From assembly GCF_001183985.1 (NCBI RefSeq), contig NZ_LFZW01000001.1, positions 166,806 through 230,805 of the forward strand: a stretch of 64,000 nucleotides of DNA. Direction: 5' to 3'. The notes below the pieces were generated by a model. It was not told the origin of the DNA. It saw only the letters and a list, made by a program, of their open reading frames with translations, and did no database searches. The stretch comes from Peribacillus loiseleuriae. GTDB lineage: Bacteria; Bacillota; Bacilli; Bacillales; DSM-1321. Numbering within the stretch: the first letter of the stretch is position 1; the number at the start of each line of letters is the position of its first letter. This document shows, piece by piece, positions 1-8,223 of this stretch. Position numbers and translations under genes: made by a program.

Positions 1-294
1 TTTAGATAACGTCCTACCAGAACATATGCACGCGCGAACTGAAGTTGATTCAGGAACTTCCGTTTTAAACAAAAACAGTTGGCTACCGTTATCAGGATTG
101 TAGCAAGTAGCATAATGATTACTTTCTATGCATGTTAAATTCGGCCAATTATCTTCATGCGAAAAAATAATTTTATCACGATTGGTGAGGGGTTCCCCGC
201 ATATGTGGACCCAATCCTCTGTAGAATCCAATATCCAAATATGGTATGTATAGGTCCAATCAGGTTTGCACATTATAACTTCTTTCTGTTCCAT
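1..294 (-). CDS. Partial hypothetical protein, C-terminus off the window edge
   Basis: The minus strand is open for 98 codons from an ATG at 294 to the window edge, with no stop. The start has a good Shine-Dalgarno (AGGGTGA) about 5 bases upstream. The protein begins MEQKEVIMCKPDWTYTYHIW and contains six cysteines (MC, HIC, TC, TC, AC, IC) and many aromatic residues. There is no signal peptide or membrane segment in the visible part. I do not recognise the family. The plus-strand frame across the same bases has no ribosome-binding site, so I take the minus strand as coding. The gene is transcribed away from the MFS gene at 476, with a short palindrome (326-337) in the shared upstream region. 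Confidence 0.5.
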   Translation of the reverse strand, partial: MEQKEVIMCKPDWTYTYHIWILDSTEDWVHICGEPLTNRDKIIFSHEDNWPNLTCIESNHYATCYNPDNGSQLFLFKTEVPESTSVRACICSGRTLSK

Positions 295-325
295 ATCACT
301 CACCCTAAACCATTTCTTTTTTTAA

Positions 326-337
326 AATTGTACAATT
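326..337. promoter_or_regulatory. 12-bp palindrome AATTGTACAATT between divergent genes
   Basis: A perfect palindrome lies 32 bases upstream of the minus-strand gene at 294 and about 140 bases upstream of the MFS gene at 476. Its shape (ATTGTACAAT) resembles GntR/FadR-class half-sites, but no regulator gene is adjacent. This is only a possible operator. Confidence 0.25.
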
Positions 338-475
338 CTCCATTCATTATCTTATGCATTGTTGAGATTTACAATTGAATGCTGAATATATTGTTTATTT
401 TGACAATGACAACTAACAGCTTGTTCTATTAATATTTATTTTGTAATCATTCAAGTAAAAAAGGGAGGTTTTACA

Positions 476-1711
476 ATGAGTGAAAGCGCTAACAATTCAA
501 GAGAAAAAATGATTTTATTAGTTCTCTATTTTGGATGGATTATATCGTACATTGACAGAACTGTTATAAGTCTTGCAATTGTGCAGATTGGAGAAGATTT
601 AACACTTGATGCGTCAAAATTAGGGATTGTACTAAGTGCCTTCTTCATGGGTTATGCATTAATGCAGATTCCAGGTGGCTGGCTCGCAGACCGTTTTGGA
701 TCACGAAAAGTCATCGTGGCAGCTGTTGTGGCCTGGTCGATATTTACTGCATTGTCTGGACTTGCCTGGTCCCTTACTTCGTTAATTCTAATTCGGTTTC
801 TTTTTGGAATTGGTGAAGGGGGATATCCTGCAGCAAGTACTAAAGCAATATCTGATTATTTTCCCGCTGATAAAAGGACGAAAGCTCAATCCACAATGAT
901 GTCTTCAAATGCATTTGGTGCTGCTCTTGCACCGATTATTTGTGCCCCACTATTAGTCGCATTTGGTTGGCGGAACGTGTTTTTGTTTGTCGGCCTATTA
1001 GGTATTGTTTTTTTGGTCTGGTTCCTTCTATCTACTAGACAAGCAGGGAATTACTCTAATTCTGGGGTAGCAGTTAAGCCTAGTCGAAAAGAATATACAC
1101 AGCTGCTCCGCAATTCTTATTTATGGAAAGTTCTATTAATCTTCTTTTTTGTTAATGTTACAAATTGGGGTCTTATTTCCTGGATGCCTTCATACTTAAT
1201 GCAGGGGCTTGGAATCGATCTTAAATCAGTTGGGTTATTCACTGCGATTCCCAGCTTGTTTCTGACAATAGGGATGATTATTAGTGGAAGAATCATTAAT
1301 AAGATTGGTTCGAAGGCAAAATATGGAGTATTAACTGGAATTATTATTACAGGGGCTTCTCTTTATTTAATGTCACTTTCATCCGGTGTTTTTCAGGTAA
1401 TTATGTATCAGAGCATCGCGTTTACTTTTATGTCATTTGTCATGAGCTTTGTCTTTACAGTGCCACATCGGGTTATGGAACAGAAAGTAGTGGGTACCGC
1501 ATTTGGCATCATAAATTTTGGAGGTCAGGCTGCAGGTATTTTTTCCCCAATGATTATGGGTGCTCTTATCGCTTCGACAGGGTCTTACAAAGCCGCGTTC
1601 ATTTTCTTAACGATATGTTGCCTCGTCGCTGCAGTTGTTGTTTGTTTCTTACCATCAGCTAAAAAGAGCCAAGCAGCAACAGAGTATTCTACCATAGAAA
1701 AAGCAAATTGA
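476..1711 (+). CDS. MFS transporter, anion:cation symporter type
   Basis: The product is a 411-residue major facilitator superfamily carrier of the cytoplasmic membrane, about 12 hydrophobic segments. The N-terminal DRTVIS segment after TM1, the loop motif GGWLADRFGSRKV (about residues 64-76) between TM2 and TM3, and GIGEGGYPAAS in TM4 are typical of the ACS family (glucarate, galactonate or organic anion uptake). The ATG follows AAAGGGAGG at a normal distance. The next gene on the same strand, 174 bases downstream, encodes an AbgB-like aminoacyl hydrolase, so I infer that the carrier imports that enzyme's substrate, in the place AbgT has in E. coli. The substrate cannot be read from the sequence. 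Confidence 0.85.
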   Translation: MSESANNSREKMILLVLYFGWIISYIDRTVISLAIVQIGEDLTLDASKLGIVLSAFFMGYALMQIPGGWLADRFGSRKVIVAAVVAWSIFTALSGLAWSLTSLILIRFLFGIGEGGYPAASTKAISDYFPADKRTKAQSTMMSSNAFGAALAPIICAPLLVAFGWRNVFLFVGLLGIVFLVWFLLSTRQAGNYSNSGVAVKPSRKEYTQLLRNSYLWKVLLIFFFVNVTNWGLISWMPSYLMQGLGIDLKSVGLFTAIPSLFLTIGMIISGRIINKIGSKAKYGVLTGIIITGASLYLMSLSSGVFQVIMYQSIAFTFMSFVMSFVFTVPHRVMEQKVVGTAFGIINFGGQAAGIFSPMIMGALIASTGSYKAAFIFLTICCLVAAVVVCFLPSAKKSQAATEYSTIEKAN

Positions 1712-1884
1712 GTGATTAATCGCAGGATTGAATGAATAATTAGGCTGTTTTAAACATTAGTGTTGATCAAATAGTAGCCATTACGTTATTCATTTGAATA
1801 AAACCGATACGCATGAATAATAATAGATTATTTTCAACATTGAACTTTAGCAGAGTCAATAATTAAAGAAAAGGTGGAGAAGAA

Positions 1885-3318
1885 ATGGGCAAATCGAACA
1901 TTACTAAGTGGATGGATGAGAATGAAGCTAAATTTACAGACTTGGCCAAACAAATTTGGGCAAATCCTGAATTAGGCTATAATGAAACGTTTGCATCTAC
2001 CTTGCAAATTAAGACTTTAGAAGAAGCAGGATTTGAGGTTACTTCTGGGATTGGTGATGTGCCAACCGCTTTTGTTGCACAATACGGAAAAGGAAAACCA
2101 GTCATAGGGATTCTCGGTGAATTTGATGCCCTACCAGGATTATCCCAAGATATCACTCCAAATTATAACCCAATCGTTCCAAATGGCCCAGGACATGGCT
2201 GTGGTCACAACTTGCTTGGAACAGCTGGGGTAAATGCTGTGATTGCTCTTAAGGAAAGAATGGAAGCAGAAATGCTACCAGGAACCATTCGATACTATGG
2301 GTGCCCTGCTGAAGAACTTCTCTCCGGAAAAACGTTTATGGCAAGGGCGGGTGTATTTGATGATTTAGATTGCGCCCTTACATGGCACCCTGGAACGGTC
2401 AATACGACAGCTAATTTCCGTATGCAGGCATTAACTGCAATCGAATTTTATTTCTCTGGGAGAACTTCCCACGCCGGTGCTGCTCCACATCTTGGACGCA
2501 GTGCACTAGACGCCGTTGAGTTAATGAATGTCGGTGCTAACTATTTACGGGAGCATGTTCTAGATGGTACCCGAATTCACTATCAGATTACAAACGGGGG
2601 AATGGCACCCAATGTCGTACCAGATAAGGCTAGTGTTTATTATTTCTTACGTGGGGCAGACCGTAAGCAGGTGGAGGAATTAGAGGAAAGGTTAATAAAA
2701 GTTGCTCAGGGGGCAGCTATGATGACAGAGACCTCAGTATGCTGGGAAATCAAATCTGGATGCTATGAAACATTGCCAAACGAAACTTTGAATGAGCTTA
2801 TGTATATGCAAGAGGAAGCAACAGGATTATTTACTTTTACCCAAGAGGAAGAGAAATTTGCTGAAGAACTTCTCCAAACGGTTGAGCCATCTGTATTGGT
2901 AGGTGCTAAAAATCAACTCATGAGTGCGGATGCAAGCAAAATGCTCGATACAGCCTTTTACCACAACATGAATCATTTCGGTTTATCCATTGGTGGATCA
3001 TCCGATGTAGGAGATGTATCTTGGATTGTTCCAATGGGGCAAATAATGACCACCTGCGCACCACTCGGGGTTCAATTCCACACTTGGCAGGCTACGGCCT
3101 CATTTGGTTCATCAATCGGCCTGAAGGGAATGCACTATGCAGCAAAAATAATGGCATTATCTGCTTACGAATTACTGTTGGATCAAGATGGTATTCTTGA
3201 AAAAGCAAAGGACGAATTCAAAGCAAGCACAAAAGGAGCGGCTTACAAATCTGGTATTCCATCTGATGTGAAACCACCTGTGCTAAATAGTGACGCTGTT
3301 CCAGTATCAGCAATCTGA
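1885..3318 (+). CDS. abgB: M20 family metallo-amidohydrolase, AbgB-like
   Basis: The product is a 477-residue cytosolic M20D peptidase/amidohydrolase, close in length to AbgB (about 480), which with AbgA cleaves p-aminobenzoyl-glutamate. Metal-site motifs are visible: GEFDALPG (residues 78-85), GHGCGHN (103-109) and PAEE, followed by the dimerisation-domain motif FSGRTSHAGAAPHLGRSALD. The start follows AAAGGTGGAG. No abgA partner is adjacent, so the protein may act alone on another N-acyl amino acid or dipeptide. It probably shares a transcription unit with the upstream MFS carrier and is followed by a hairpin at 3370-3394. The family is firm, the substrate is inferred. Confidence 0.8.
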   Translation: MGKSNITKWMDENEAKFTDLAKQIWANPELGYNETFASTLQIKTLEEAGFEVTSGIGDVPTAFVAQYGKGKPVIGILGEFDALPGLSQDITPNYNPIVPNGPGHGCGHNLLGTAGVNAVIALKERMEAEMLPGTIRYYGCPAEELLSGKTFMARAGVFDDLDCALTWHPGTVNTTANFRMQALTAIEFYFSGRTSHAGAAPHLGRSALDAVELMNVGANYLREHVLDGTRIHYQITNGGMAPNVVPDKASVYYFLRGADRKQVEELEERLIKVAQGAAMMTETSVCWEIKSGCYETLPNETLNELMYMQEEATGLFTFTQEEEKFAEELLQTVEPSVLVGAKNQLMSADASKMLDTAFYHNMNHFGLSIGGSSDVGDVSWIVPMGQIMTTCAPLGVQFHTWQATASFGSSIGLKGMHYAAKIMALSAYELLLDQDGILEKAKDEFKASTKGAAYKSGIPSDVKPPVLNSDAVPVSAI

Positions 3319-3369
3319 GATGGAAATTGCATGGTGAATCCGGGAGAAGATATGTAGCTGATCATTTTT

Positions 3370-3402
3370 AACGTCACCTTTATAAGGTGGCGTTATTTAT
3401 AG
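3370..3402 (+). terminator. Hairpin after abgB-like gene
   Basis: AACG-t-CACC pairs with GGTG-g-CGTT around a TTTATAA loop, followed by an AT-rich tail (ATTTAT). This is a plausible but weak-tailed intrinsic terminator. Confidence 0.55.
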
Positions 3403-3867
3403 TTGTCCAACAATATGCAATATAAGAGTAGCTTGTTCAACAATCGGGCGCGATTGTGGTAGATATAAACGACTTTATTGTTATATTTTTTAGTACATTA
3501 AGCAACTTTATATTAACCCCGTCCTAAAATATAGGACTCGTTATGGCTGACCCTTAGCTGCACTTTGATATTTAGCCTGCGAAGTGTGAAAAAAGCCATT
3601 TGAGTCCCTCTTTTTTGATGACTTTACTAAGGCCAGATTTGGCTTTGTATATTTATGTGAGGTACTACACTTACCAAGCTATTTTGATGAAGCACTTGTA
3701 CTTTTAGGCGTATTATCCTTTAAAAGTATAGAGTTGTTTAAATCACGCTTATTGGCTTATAATTAAAAGTTCGTAATTGCTATTCTTACGAAGGTGTAAA
3801 AAGGGATCTGTTGCAAATAATACCTATTTATTAGAAGGAACAATTAATGAATGGAGGAAATGAAATA
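3403..3867. other. Intergenic stretch without recognisable gene
   Basis: No frame with a ribosome-binding site and no tRNA- or riboswitch-like pattern was found here. The sequence is AT-rich with scattered stops in all frames. It presumably contains the phnA promoter, but no clear -35/-10 pair stands out. Confidence 0.4.
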
Positions 3868-4209
3868 ATGTTTGATTTACCAAATTGTCCAAAATGTAAT
3901 TCTGAATACACGTACGAAGATGGAAGTCTTTTTGTTTGCCCTGAATGTAGTCATGAGTGGACTTTAGAAGTAGAGACTGAAATCGGTGAAGACGAAAAGG
4001 TTATTAAAGATGCAAATGGCAACGTCTTAAATGATGGTGATTCTGTAACAGTAATCAAAGACCTTAAAGTAAAAGGAAGTTCATTAGTTGTAAAAATAGG
4101 GACAAAAGTAAAAAGTATACGTTTGGTTGATGGGGATCATGATATTGATTGCAAAATTGATGGTTTTGGAGAAATGAAATTAAAATCTGAATTTGTTAAA
4201 AAGGTTTAA
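3868..4209 (+). CDS. phnA: PhnA/YjdM family zinc-ribbon protein
   Basis: This 113-residue cytosolic protein matches the PhnA (YjdM) family, about 111 residues in E. coli. The N-terminus has a zinc ribbon, CPKCNSEY (CxxC) paired with CPECSHEW (CxxC). It is followed by the conserved core [28 protein letters not shown] and the C-terminal [15 protein letters not shown] chose the ATG at 3868 because GGAGG lies 9 bases upstream. The ATG at 3847 has no ribosome-binding site and would add a non-conserved MNGGNEI. The name comes from a phosphonoacetate-hydrolase link now considered doubtful; the true function is unclear. It stands alone, with a terminator at 4324-4362. Confidence 0.88.
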   Translation: MFDLPNCPKCNSEYTYEDGSLFVCPECSHEWTLEVETEIGEDEKVIKDANGNVLNDGDSVTVIKDLKVKGSSLVVKIGTKVKSIRLVDGDHDIDCKIDGFGEMKLKSEFVKKV

Positions 4210-4323
4210 AGAAACAGACCGAAATAGATTCTATAATAATAGGCGTGCTATAGAACACTTCCACTATAAAAACCTCGATTCTCTTTATAGTCATCACATA
4301 TCATCTAAATAATTGATAAAAAG

Positions 4324-4362
4324 AATGTCCATTAAGATCGTTTTTAATGGGCATTTATCTTT
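4324..4362 (+). terminator. Rho-independent terminator after phnA
   Basis: AATGtCCATTAA pairs with TTAATGGgCATT (12 positions, one mismatch), followed by TATCTTTTTT. Confidence 0.75.
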
Positions 4363-4562
4363 TTTAAAGACTTAAATCTGGAAAAAGGCTGAAGTACGTG
4401 ATTTTAAACAATTCCCTCTTCTTTTATCCCACATTAACGGGCAGTAAACCCTATCTCAAAGCCTAGAAGAATCAAAGAAGCGTAGTTAGAGGATGATGAA
4501 AGAAACCTAAACTGATTGAATTTCTACTTTATTTCATTTTGAGTTTCTAAAAGAGAAGTTAT

Positions 4563-4928
4563 TCATTTTTGCTTTTCTGTTATCTTCCCATCTTTGGATG
4601 CATCATGACTTACAGTAAAGTTTAAAGTGATAACACCGATAATAATGAGAAGTATTGAAGCAATTTTTAAAAGGCTAAAGCTTTCATTAAAGAAAAAAAC
4701 GCCAATGAAAGTAATAATCAAGATACCAATACCGGACCAAATTGCATAGGCGACTGACACTTCAATGGTCTTCAGTGCTAATGTTAAAAAGCTAAGGCTA
4801 CCAATATAAAAGAAAATTAATAATATACTTGGTATTAATTTGGTGAAACCATCAGATAACTTCATATTGATTGTGCCCGCTACTTCAAGCAAGATAGCTA
4901 GGCATAAATAAACCCAAGACACATTCAT
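4563..4928 (-). CDS. SMR family multidrug/guanidinium-type exporter
   Basis: This 121-residue protein has four hydrophobic helices and belongs to the small multidrug resistance family (EmrE, QacC, YkkC/D, Gdx). The membrane-embedded glutamate of TM1 is present (E15 in LAILLEVAGT). TM3 has the AYAIWSGIGI signature and TM4 follows FFNESFSLLKIASILLIIIGV. The last 15 residues (SHDASKDGKITEKQK) are a polar tail longer than usual. The start has GGGAGG 5-6 bases upstream. It is a single gene rather than a YkkCD-type pair, so it probably forms a homodimeric antiporter. No regulator or riboswitch is visible upstream. Whether it exports drugs or guanidinium cannot be decided here. Confidence 0.88.
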   Translation of the reverse strand: MNVSWVYLCLAILLEVAGTINMKLSDGFTKLIPSILLIFFYIGSLSFLTLALKTIEVSVAYAIWSGIGILIITFIGVFFFNESFSLLKIASILLIIIGVITLNFTVSHDASKDGKITEKQK

Positions 4929-5585
4929 TCCTCCCTCTATTCTCCTATTTTATCTCGGTTTCACAAGCTGTACTCCTACATAGATGGCCGGTTCCAGTTC
5001 GCATTATTTTGATTTATCTTAAGAAATAAATTCGCTTTGTATTCTCAAATCCCCTTTTCCGTAACGAAGATTCCTAACAATATTATTTAACAGAGCCTAA
5101 ATTAAATAAATTGTTTCTCGTGGAACAATTATTTTCATTTAAGCCAATCCTCTCCGTCTGTGATATTTATCCCCGGGTCCTATCGAATTCATTAGTTAGT
5201 TGATCTTTCAATTTAAGTAGCCGTTGCTTCCCAGCCATTGTCCTACTCGTGACTACAGGGCGGCTATACTCTAAAGCTTATCATCTGCATAGCTTTTATT
5301 GAATCCCTTTTAAGGAGTCAGCGGGGAAATTGAGTTGTACGAAGAAGGAGTGATTAATAGGATGTAATTAATGAAAAAATAGAGGGTAGTATTGTATAAT
5401 CCAGAAATAATGTGATAAGAAATAAATTTGTGGTTCTGAAGGATGGAAGGCACTTCTTCAAGGACGGATCTCATACGAGTCGATCAAAAAATGATGTAGG
5501 AGATCTGAATTCTTTCGTAATTTGACCATAATGGATTAAAAGCATGGTTTGAAAGGATCATAAACGTTTAAGGGGGTGAGGTAAA
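4929..5585. other. Intergenic stretch, possible decayed sequence
   Basis: No gene can be supported. A 23-codon minus-strand frame near 5190-5260 (MAGKQRLLKLKDQLTNEF...) could be a remnant, but it has no recognisable relative. The rest is AT-rich with no clear structure. Confidence 0.3.
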
Positions 5586-5669
5586 ATGGTAAATAAAACT
5601 TGGTTGCCAGATTCTGCAACATCTCATGCAAAGCCTAGTATTGGAAAGGCGATACTTTGTATGGGGTGA
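5586..5669 (+). CDS. Possible 27-residue peptide with strong ribosome-binding site
   Basis: An ATG at 5586 is preceded by AAGGGGGTGAGG at good spacing and opens a 27-codon frame (MVNKTWLPDSATSHAKPSIG, then KAILCMG, stop TGA 5667-5669). I do not recognise it. The ribosome-binding site is the best in this otherwise empty 840-base gap, which is the only reason to list it. It has one cysteine near the C-terminus and no hydrophobic leader. It could be a true microprotein, a leader peptide, or the start of a decayed gene. Confidence 0.3.
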   Translation: MVNKTWLPDSATSHAKPSIGKAILCMG

Positions 5670-5767
5670 ACACGTATTTAATATCGCCCAAATTTAGTTC
5701 AAATTATTTCTAATAGTTGGCTTTGCACCTTATTTTCATTTACACAAAAAATAAGGGGCTGGCAGAA

Positions 5768-6034
5768 ATGAAATATGTAAATGCAACGACTATTTTACCC
5801 GAAAAGCTGATCATAGAAATTCAAAAGTATATTCAAGGAGAAACCATTTATATACCTAAATTAGAAACGAACTATCAAAAGTGGGGGACACGTTCTGGAG
5901 GAAGAAAGTTAATGGATGCCAGAAATACCACTATTAAAAATGCTTTTAAAAATGGCAGGACGATCCATCAATTAGCTGAAGAATATTTTCTTTCAATTGA
6001 AACAATCAAAAAAATTGTTTATTCTAAAAAATAA
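5768..6034 (+). CDS. CD3324 family small HTH protein
   Basis: This 88-residue protein resembles the CD3324 family of small Firmicutes proteins. Recognisable parts are the start MKYVNATTILPEKLIIEIQK, the GETIYIP segment, the basic middle WGTRSGGRKLMDARNTTIKN, and a C-terminal helix-turn-helix (HQLAEEYFLSIETIKKIVY). It is predicted to bind DNA and to be cytosolic, but its targets are unknown. I chose ATG 5768, with GGGGCTGGCAGAA upstream, over the TTG-type extension to 5717, which adds a hydrophobic non-conserved stretch. It is a single gene followed by the repeat and hairpin element at 6057-6180. Confidence 0.75.
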   Translation: MKYVNATTILPEKLIIEIQKYIQGETIYIPKLETNYQKWGTRSGGRKLMDARNTTIKNAFKNGRTIHQLAEEYFLSIETIKKIVYSKK

Positions 6035-6056
6035 TGGAACTCTCAGTGGTTCCTTA

Positions 6057-6180
6057 AAAGAGGATGTCTCATAAGGGTCTGGCTTCGCACTCTAAATCAG
6101 TATGTAGTGTTTCATACACTTATCTTATACTGTATTTTATTGTTGCGGGGTTTGACCTTTTGCTTTGAGACATCCTCTTT
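6057..6180. repeat. Dispersed repeat, copy 1, closed by a 15-bp perfect inverted repeat
   Basis: The ends AAAGAGGATGTCTCA (6057-6071) and TGAGACATCCTCTTT (6166-6180) pair perfectly. The interior carries CTCTAAATCAGTATG and a GGGTCTGGC core. A related copy lies at 63154-63285, and a 3'-half-like version serves as terminator at 44763-44801. The right arm runs into T-rich sequence, so it may also terminate transcription of the gene at 5768. It encodes no protein. Confidence 0.7.
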
Positions 6181-6382
6181 TTATATGGTAAGTTTGCTTC
6201 ATAGTCATTTTCTACATTGAAAAAGGTAAGCAGAACTTTTAAAATAAATAGGGAATTTAGCAATAATAATGGGTGTGGAATGTATGGTTACAAAAGAAAA
6301 GAATGTAATGGGTTTTCTAATATGATGGCTTCTTGGCAGCTTGATTTAGCTACAAAATAATATAGTACCAGGAGTGATGAAA

Positions 6383-7021
6383 ATGGAACTTTTTATTAGA
6401 AGTGATCAGTATAACTTTATTAAGGCCCAAACACAGATTCTAATTAATGGTCACTCGACTGTAAATGATATTGAAGTTCTTCATGCATTAAAATCTATTG
6501 TTCAAGAAAAAGTTCTACATTTATTCATGGACATTAGCGAAGAGCAAAGACAGATACTACATCCAATCATTAACATTGAAGATAACGATAAGGCTGAGGA
6601 GTTTCTATCGCATGTTTTGCCGTATGTGATTCCTTTCAAAGAAGTAACAGAAAAAACGATAAAAAAATTATTCCCTAAAGCAAAGAAGCTAAAAGTTCCA
6701 ATACTCGAAAACATGAATCTGTATGAGATTTCATATTTGGGTTGGAACGATAAGGGATCTAATAAAAAATATATCGTAGCTCATCATCATAATAAGCTCA
6801 TAGGCATACAAGGCACATATAAAAGTATAAACAAAAAAGGAATTTGTGCACTGTGTAATCATCACGAAGAAATAGGAATGTTTCTTTCTGAAGCAAAAGG
6901 AACAGCAATCGGTACATTTATTAAAAGAGGGAACTATATTTGTGAAAATAGTCAAAAGTGTAATCAAAATATAATTTCACTTGATAAATTAAATGATTTT
7001 ATTGAGAGACTTACTAGTTAA
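6383..7021 (+). CDS. FusB/FusC family EF-G-binding protein
   Basis: This 212-residue protein matches the elongation-factor-G-binding family (FusB/Fbp). Members bind domains III-V of EF-G and speed its release from the ribosome, and acquired versions give fusidic acid resistance. The N-terminal helical domain (MELFIRSDQYNFIK, INGHSTVNDIEVLHAL) is followed by the treble-clef zinc domain with CALC (C155, C158), the FLSEAKG segment and a second cysteine pair (C187, C193). ATG 6383 has AGGAG 8 bases upstream; GTG 6374 and ATG 6377 in the same frame are less well spaced. A chromosomal stand-alone copy suggests a housekeeping ribosome-recycling role more than acquired resistance, which is inference. 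Confidence 0.85.
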   Translation: MELFIRSDQYNFIKAQTQILINGHSTVNDIEVLHALKSIVQEKVLHLFMDISEEQRQILHPIINIEDNDKAEEFLSHVLPYVIPFKEVTEKTIKKLFPKAKKLKVPILENMNLYEISYLGWNDKGSNKKYIVAHHHNKLIGIQGTYKSINKKGICALCNHHEEIGMFLSEAKGTAIGTFIKRGNYICENSQKCNQNIISLDKLNDFIERLTS

Positions 7022-7233
7022 TAGGGTTGATATAATGTCTGCGGACGCTTACAATGTCAAAATATTTGCCAGTGGTGTAACGTGGCAAATGGACTGAAGA
7101 ATTTTAAGAGAAGTAGGGTGGGGGCTTAATAGTCAAACGTTTACAAGGTAAAGCTTGTGTAGAACTGCTCTAGTATATTCTGTGATTGTAAAAAATGTTT
7201 ATCATTCATGATCAAGATAGGCTTTTTCCAGTA

Positions 7234-7271
7234 AAAAAACCAGCCTTCTCATTCAGAGAACTGGTTTTTTT
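7234..7271. terminator. Bidirectional terminator between convergent genes
   Basis: AAAAAACCAG pairs with CTGGTTTTTT around a 17-base loop. It serves the FusB-like gene on the plus strand and the GntR gene on the minus strand. Confidence 0.8.
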
Positions 7272-7310
7272 AGGATATTGCAATAAGAGAGAGGTCTAAT
7301 CTTTGTTTAC

Positions 7311-7973
7311 CTATTGTTCTTGTTCAGCATAGAAAAGATCAATAGGATGAAGCCAATTGATTCGTGCCAACTTAGCAGCCTCTTCTTTATTTTTCTCTTC
7401 GAAAGCATTCAAAATTGCTTCATGTTCTTCGATCGAACGTTGAGTAAAGACAATTGATGAATGAAAATAAAGTCGAAAAACATGCGACTGAAGCGTGGAA
7501 ACCGAACTTGAGATATATTCATTGTGGGCGTTTTCTACAATGATATTGTGGAATTGTTCATCAAACCTTAGGGCATTGTCAGAGTCGCCATTTTTAATAG
7601 ACTGAGCAAATCTTGTATTAATATCGCGTAACAAATGAATCGTTTCTTGATTAATGACAGGTGTTGCTAGTTCTGCTGCCAAAGCCTGTAATACTGCTAA
7701 CGGAGGCAATATTTTTGAAACATCTTCTTTCTTTAAGGCGGTGACTTGTGTACCGACTCCGGGATACATTTCGACGAAACCTTGGACAGTGAGCAATTGC
7801 AAGGCTTCCCTAATAGGCGTTCTACTTACACCTAATGCTTGTGCAAGGTCGGCATCATTCAGTTTTTCTCCTGGCTTAAAAGTACCATCAATAATCCATT
7901 CCTGTATTTGATTAAATGCACGTTTTTTTGCAGATACACGAGGCTTTATTGAGAAATTAGCAGGTATGGGCAT
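7311..7973 (-). CDS. GntR family (FCD subgroup) transcriptional regulator
   Basis: The 220-residue protein has an N-terminal winged helix (about residues 14-80) with the typical RAFNQIQEWIIDGTFKPGEKL, DADLAQALGVSRTPIREALQ and LTVQGFVEMYPGVGTQV segments. An all-helical FCD ligand domain follows, with the metal-type residues in FDEQFHNIIV and EEHEAILNAFE. The FCD fold often binds carboxylic acids. AAAGGTGG precedes the ATG. It is divergent from brnQ, whose start is 250 bases away, so brnQ is the most likely target. The shared region has repeated ATATATTGC motifs (near 8105 and 8145) but no single clear palindrome. The ligand is unknown. Confidence 0.88.
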   Translation of the reverse strand: MPIPANFSIKPRVSAKKRAFNQIQEWIIDGTFKPGEKLNDADLAQALGVSRTPIREALQLLTVQGFVEMYPGVGTQVTALKKEDVSKILPPLAVLQALAAELATPVINQETIHLLRDINTRFAQSIKNGDSDNALRFDEQFHNIIVENAHNEYISSSVSTLQSHVFRLYFHSSIVFTQRSIEEHEAILNAFEEKNKEEAAKLARINWLHPIDLFYAEQEQ

Positions 7974-8223
7974 AGTATGACCACCTTTTAAAATTGTTTA
8001 TAATATGATAATGAAATAATTTTGAAAACGTCTCGTGAATTTTATCTACTCTTAAATCTTAGGTTGTATTTAATTGTAGTATATAAAAAAACTAAGTTAA
8101 ACTCAATATATTGCATATAAATTAAAAATTGCAAATTCTTTGAAATATATTGCGTAAGTATAATTTATATGATATCTTTCGTATATTAAAAAAATAATTT
8201 ACTTGCTACGAAGGGAGTTTAAT

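Noticed and set aside
157..378. Plus-strand 73-residue frame near the left edge
   Set aside because: It has no ribosome-binding site and an unnatural composition. The minus strand over 1-294 is open for 98 codons with a good site and is preferred.
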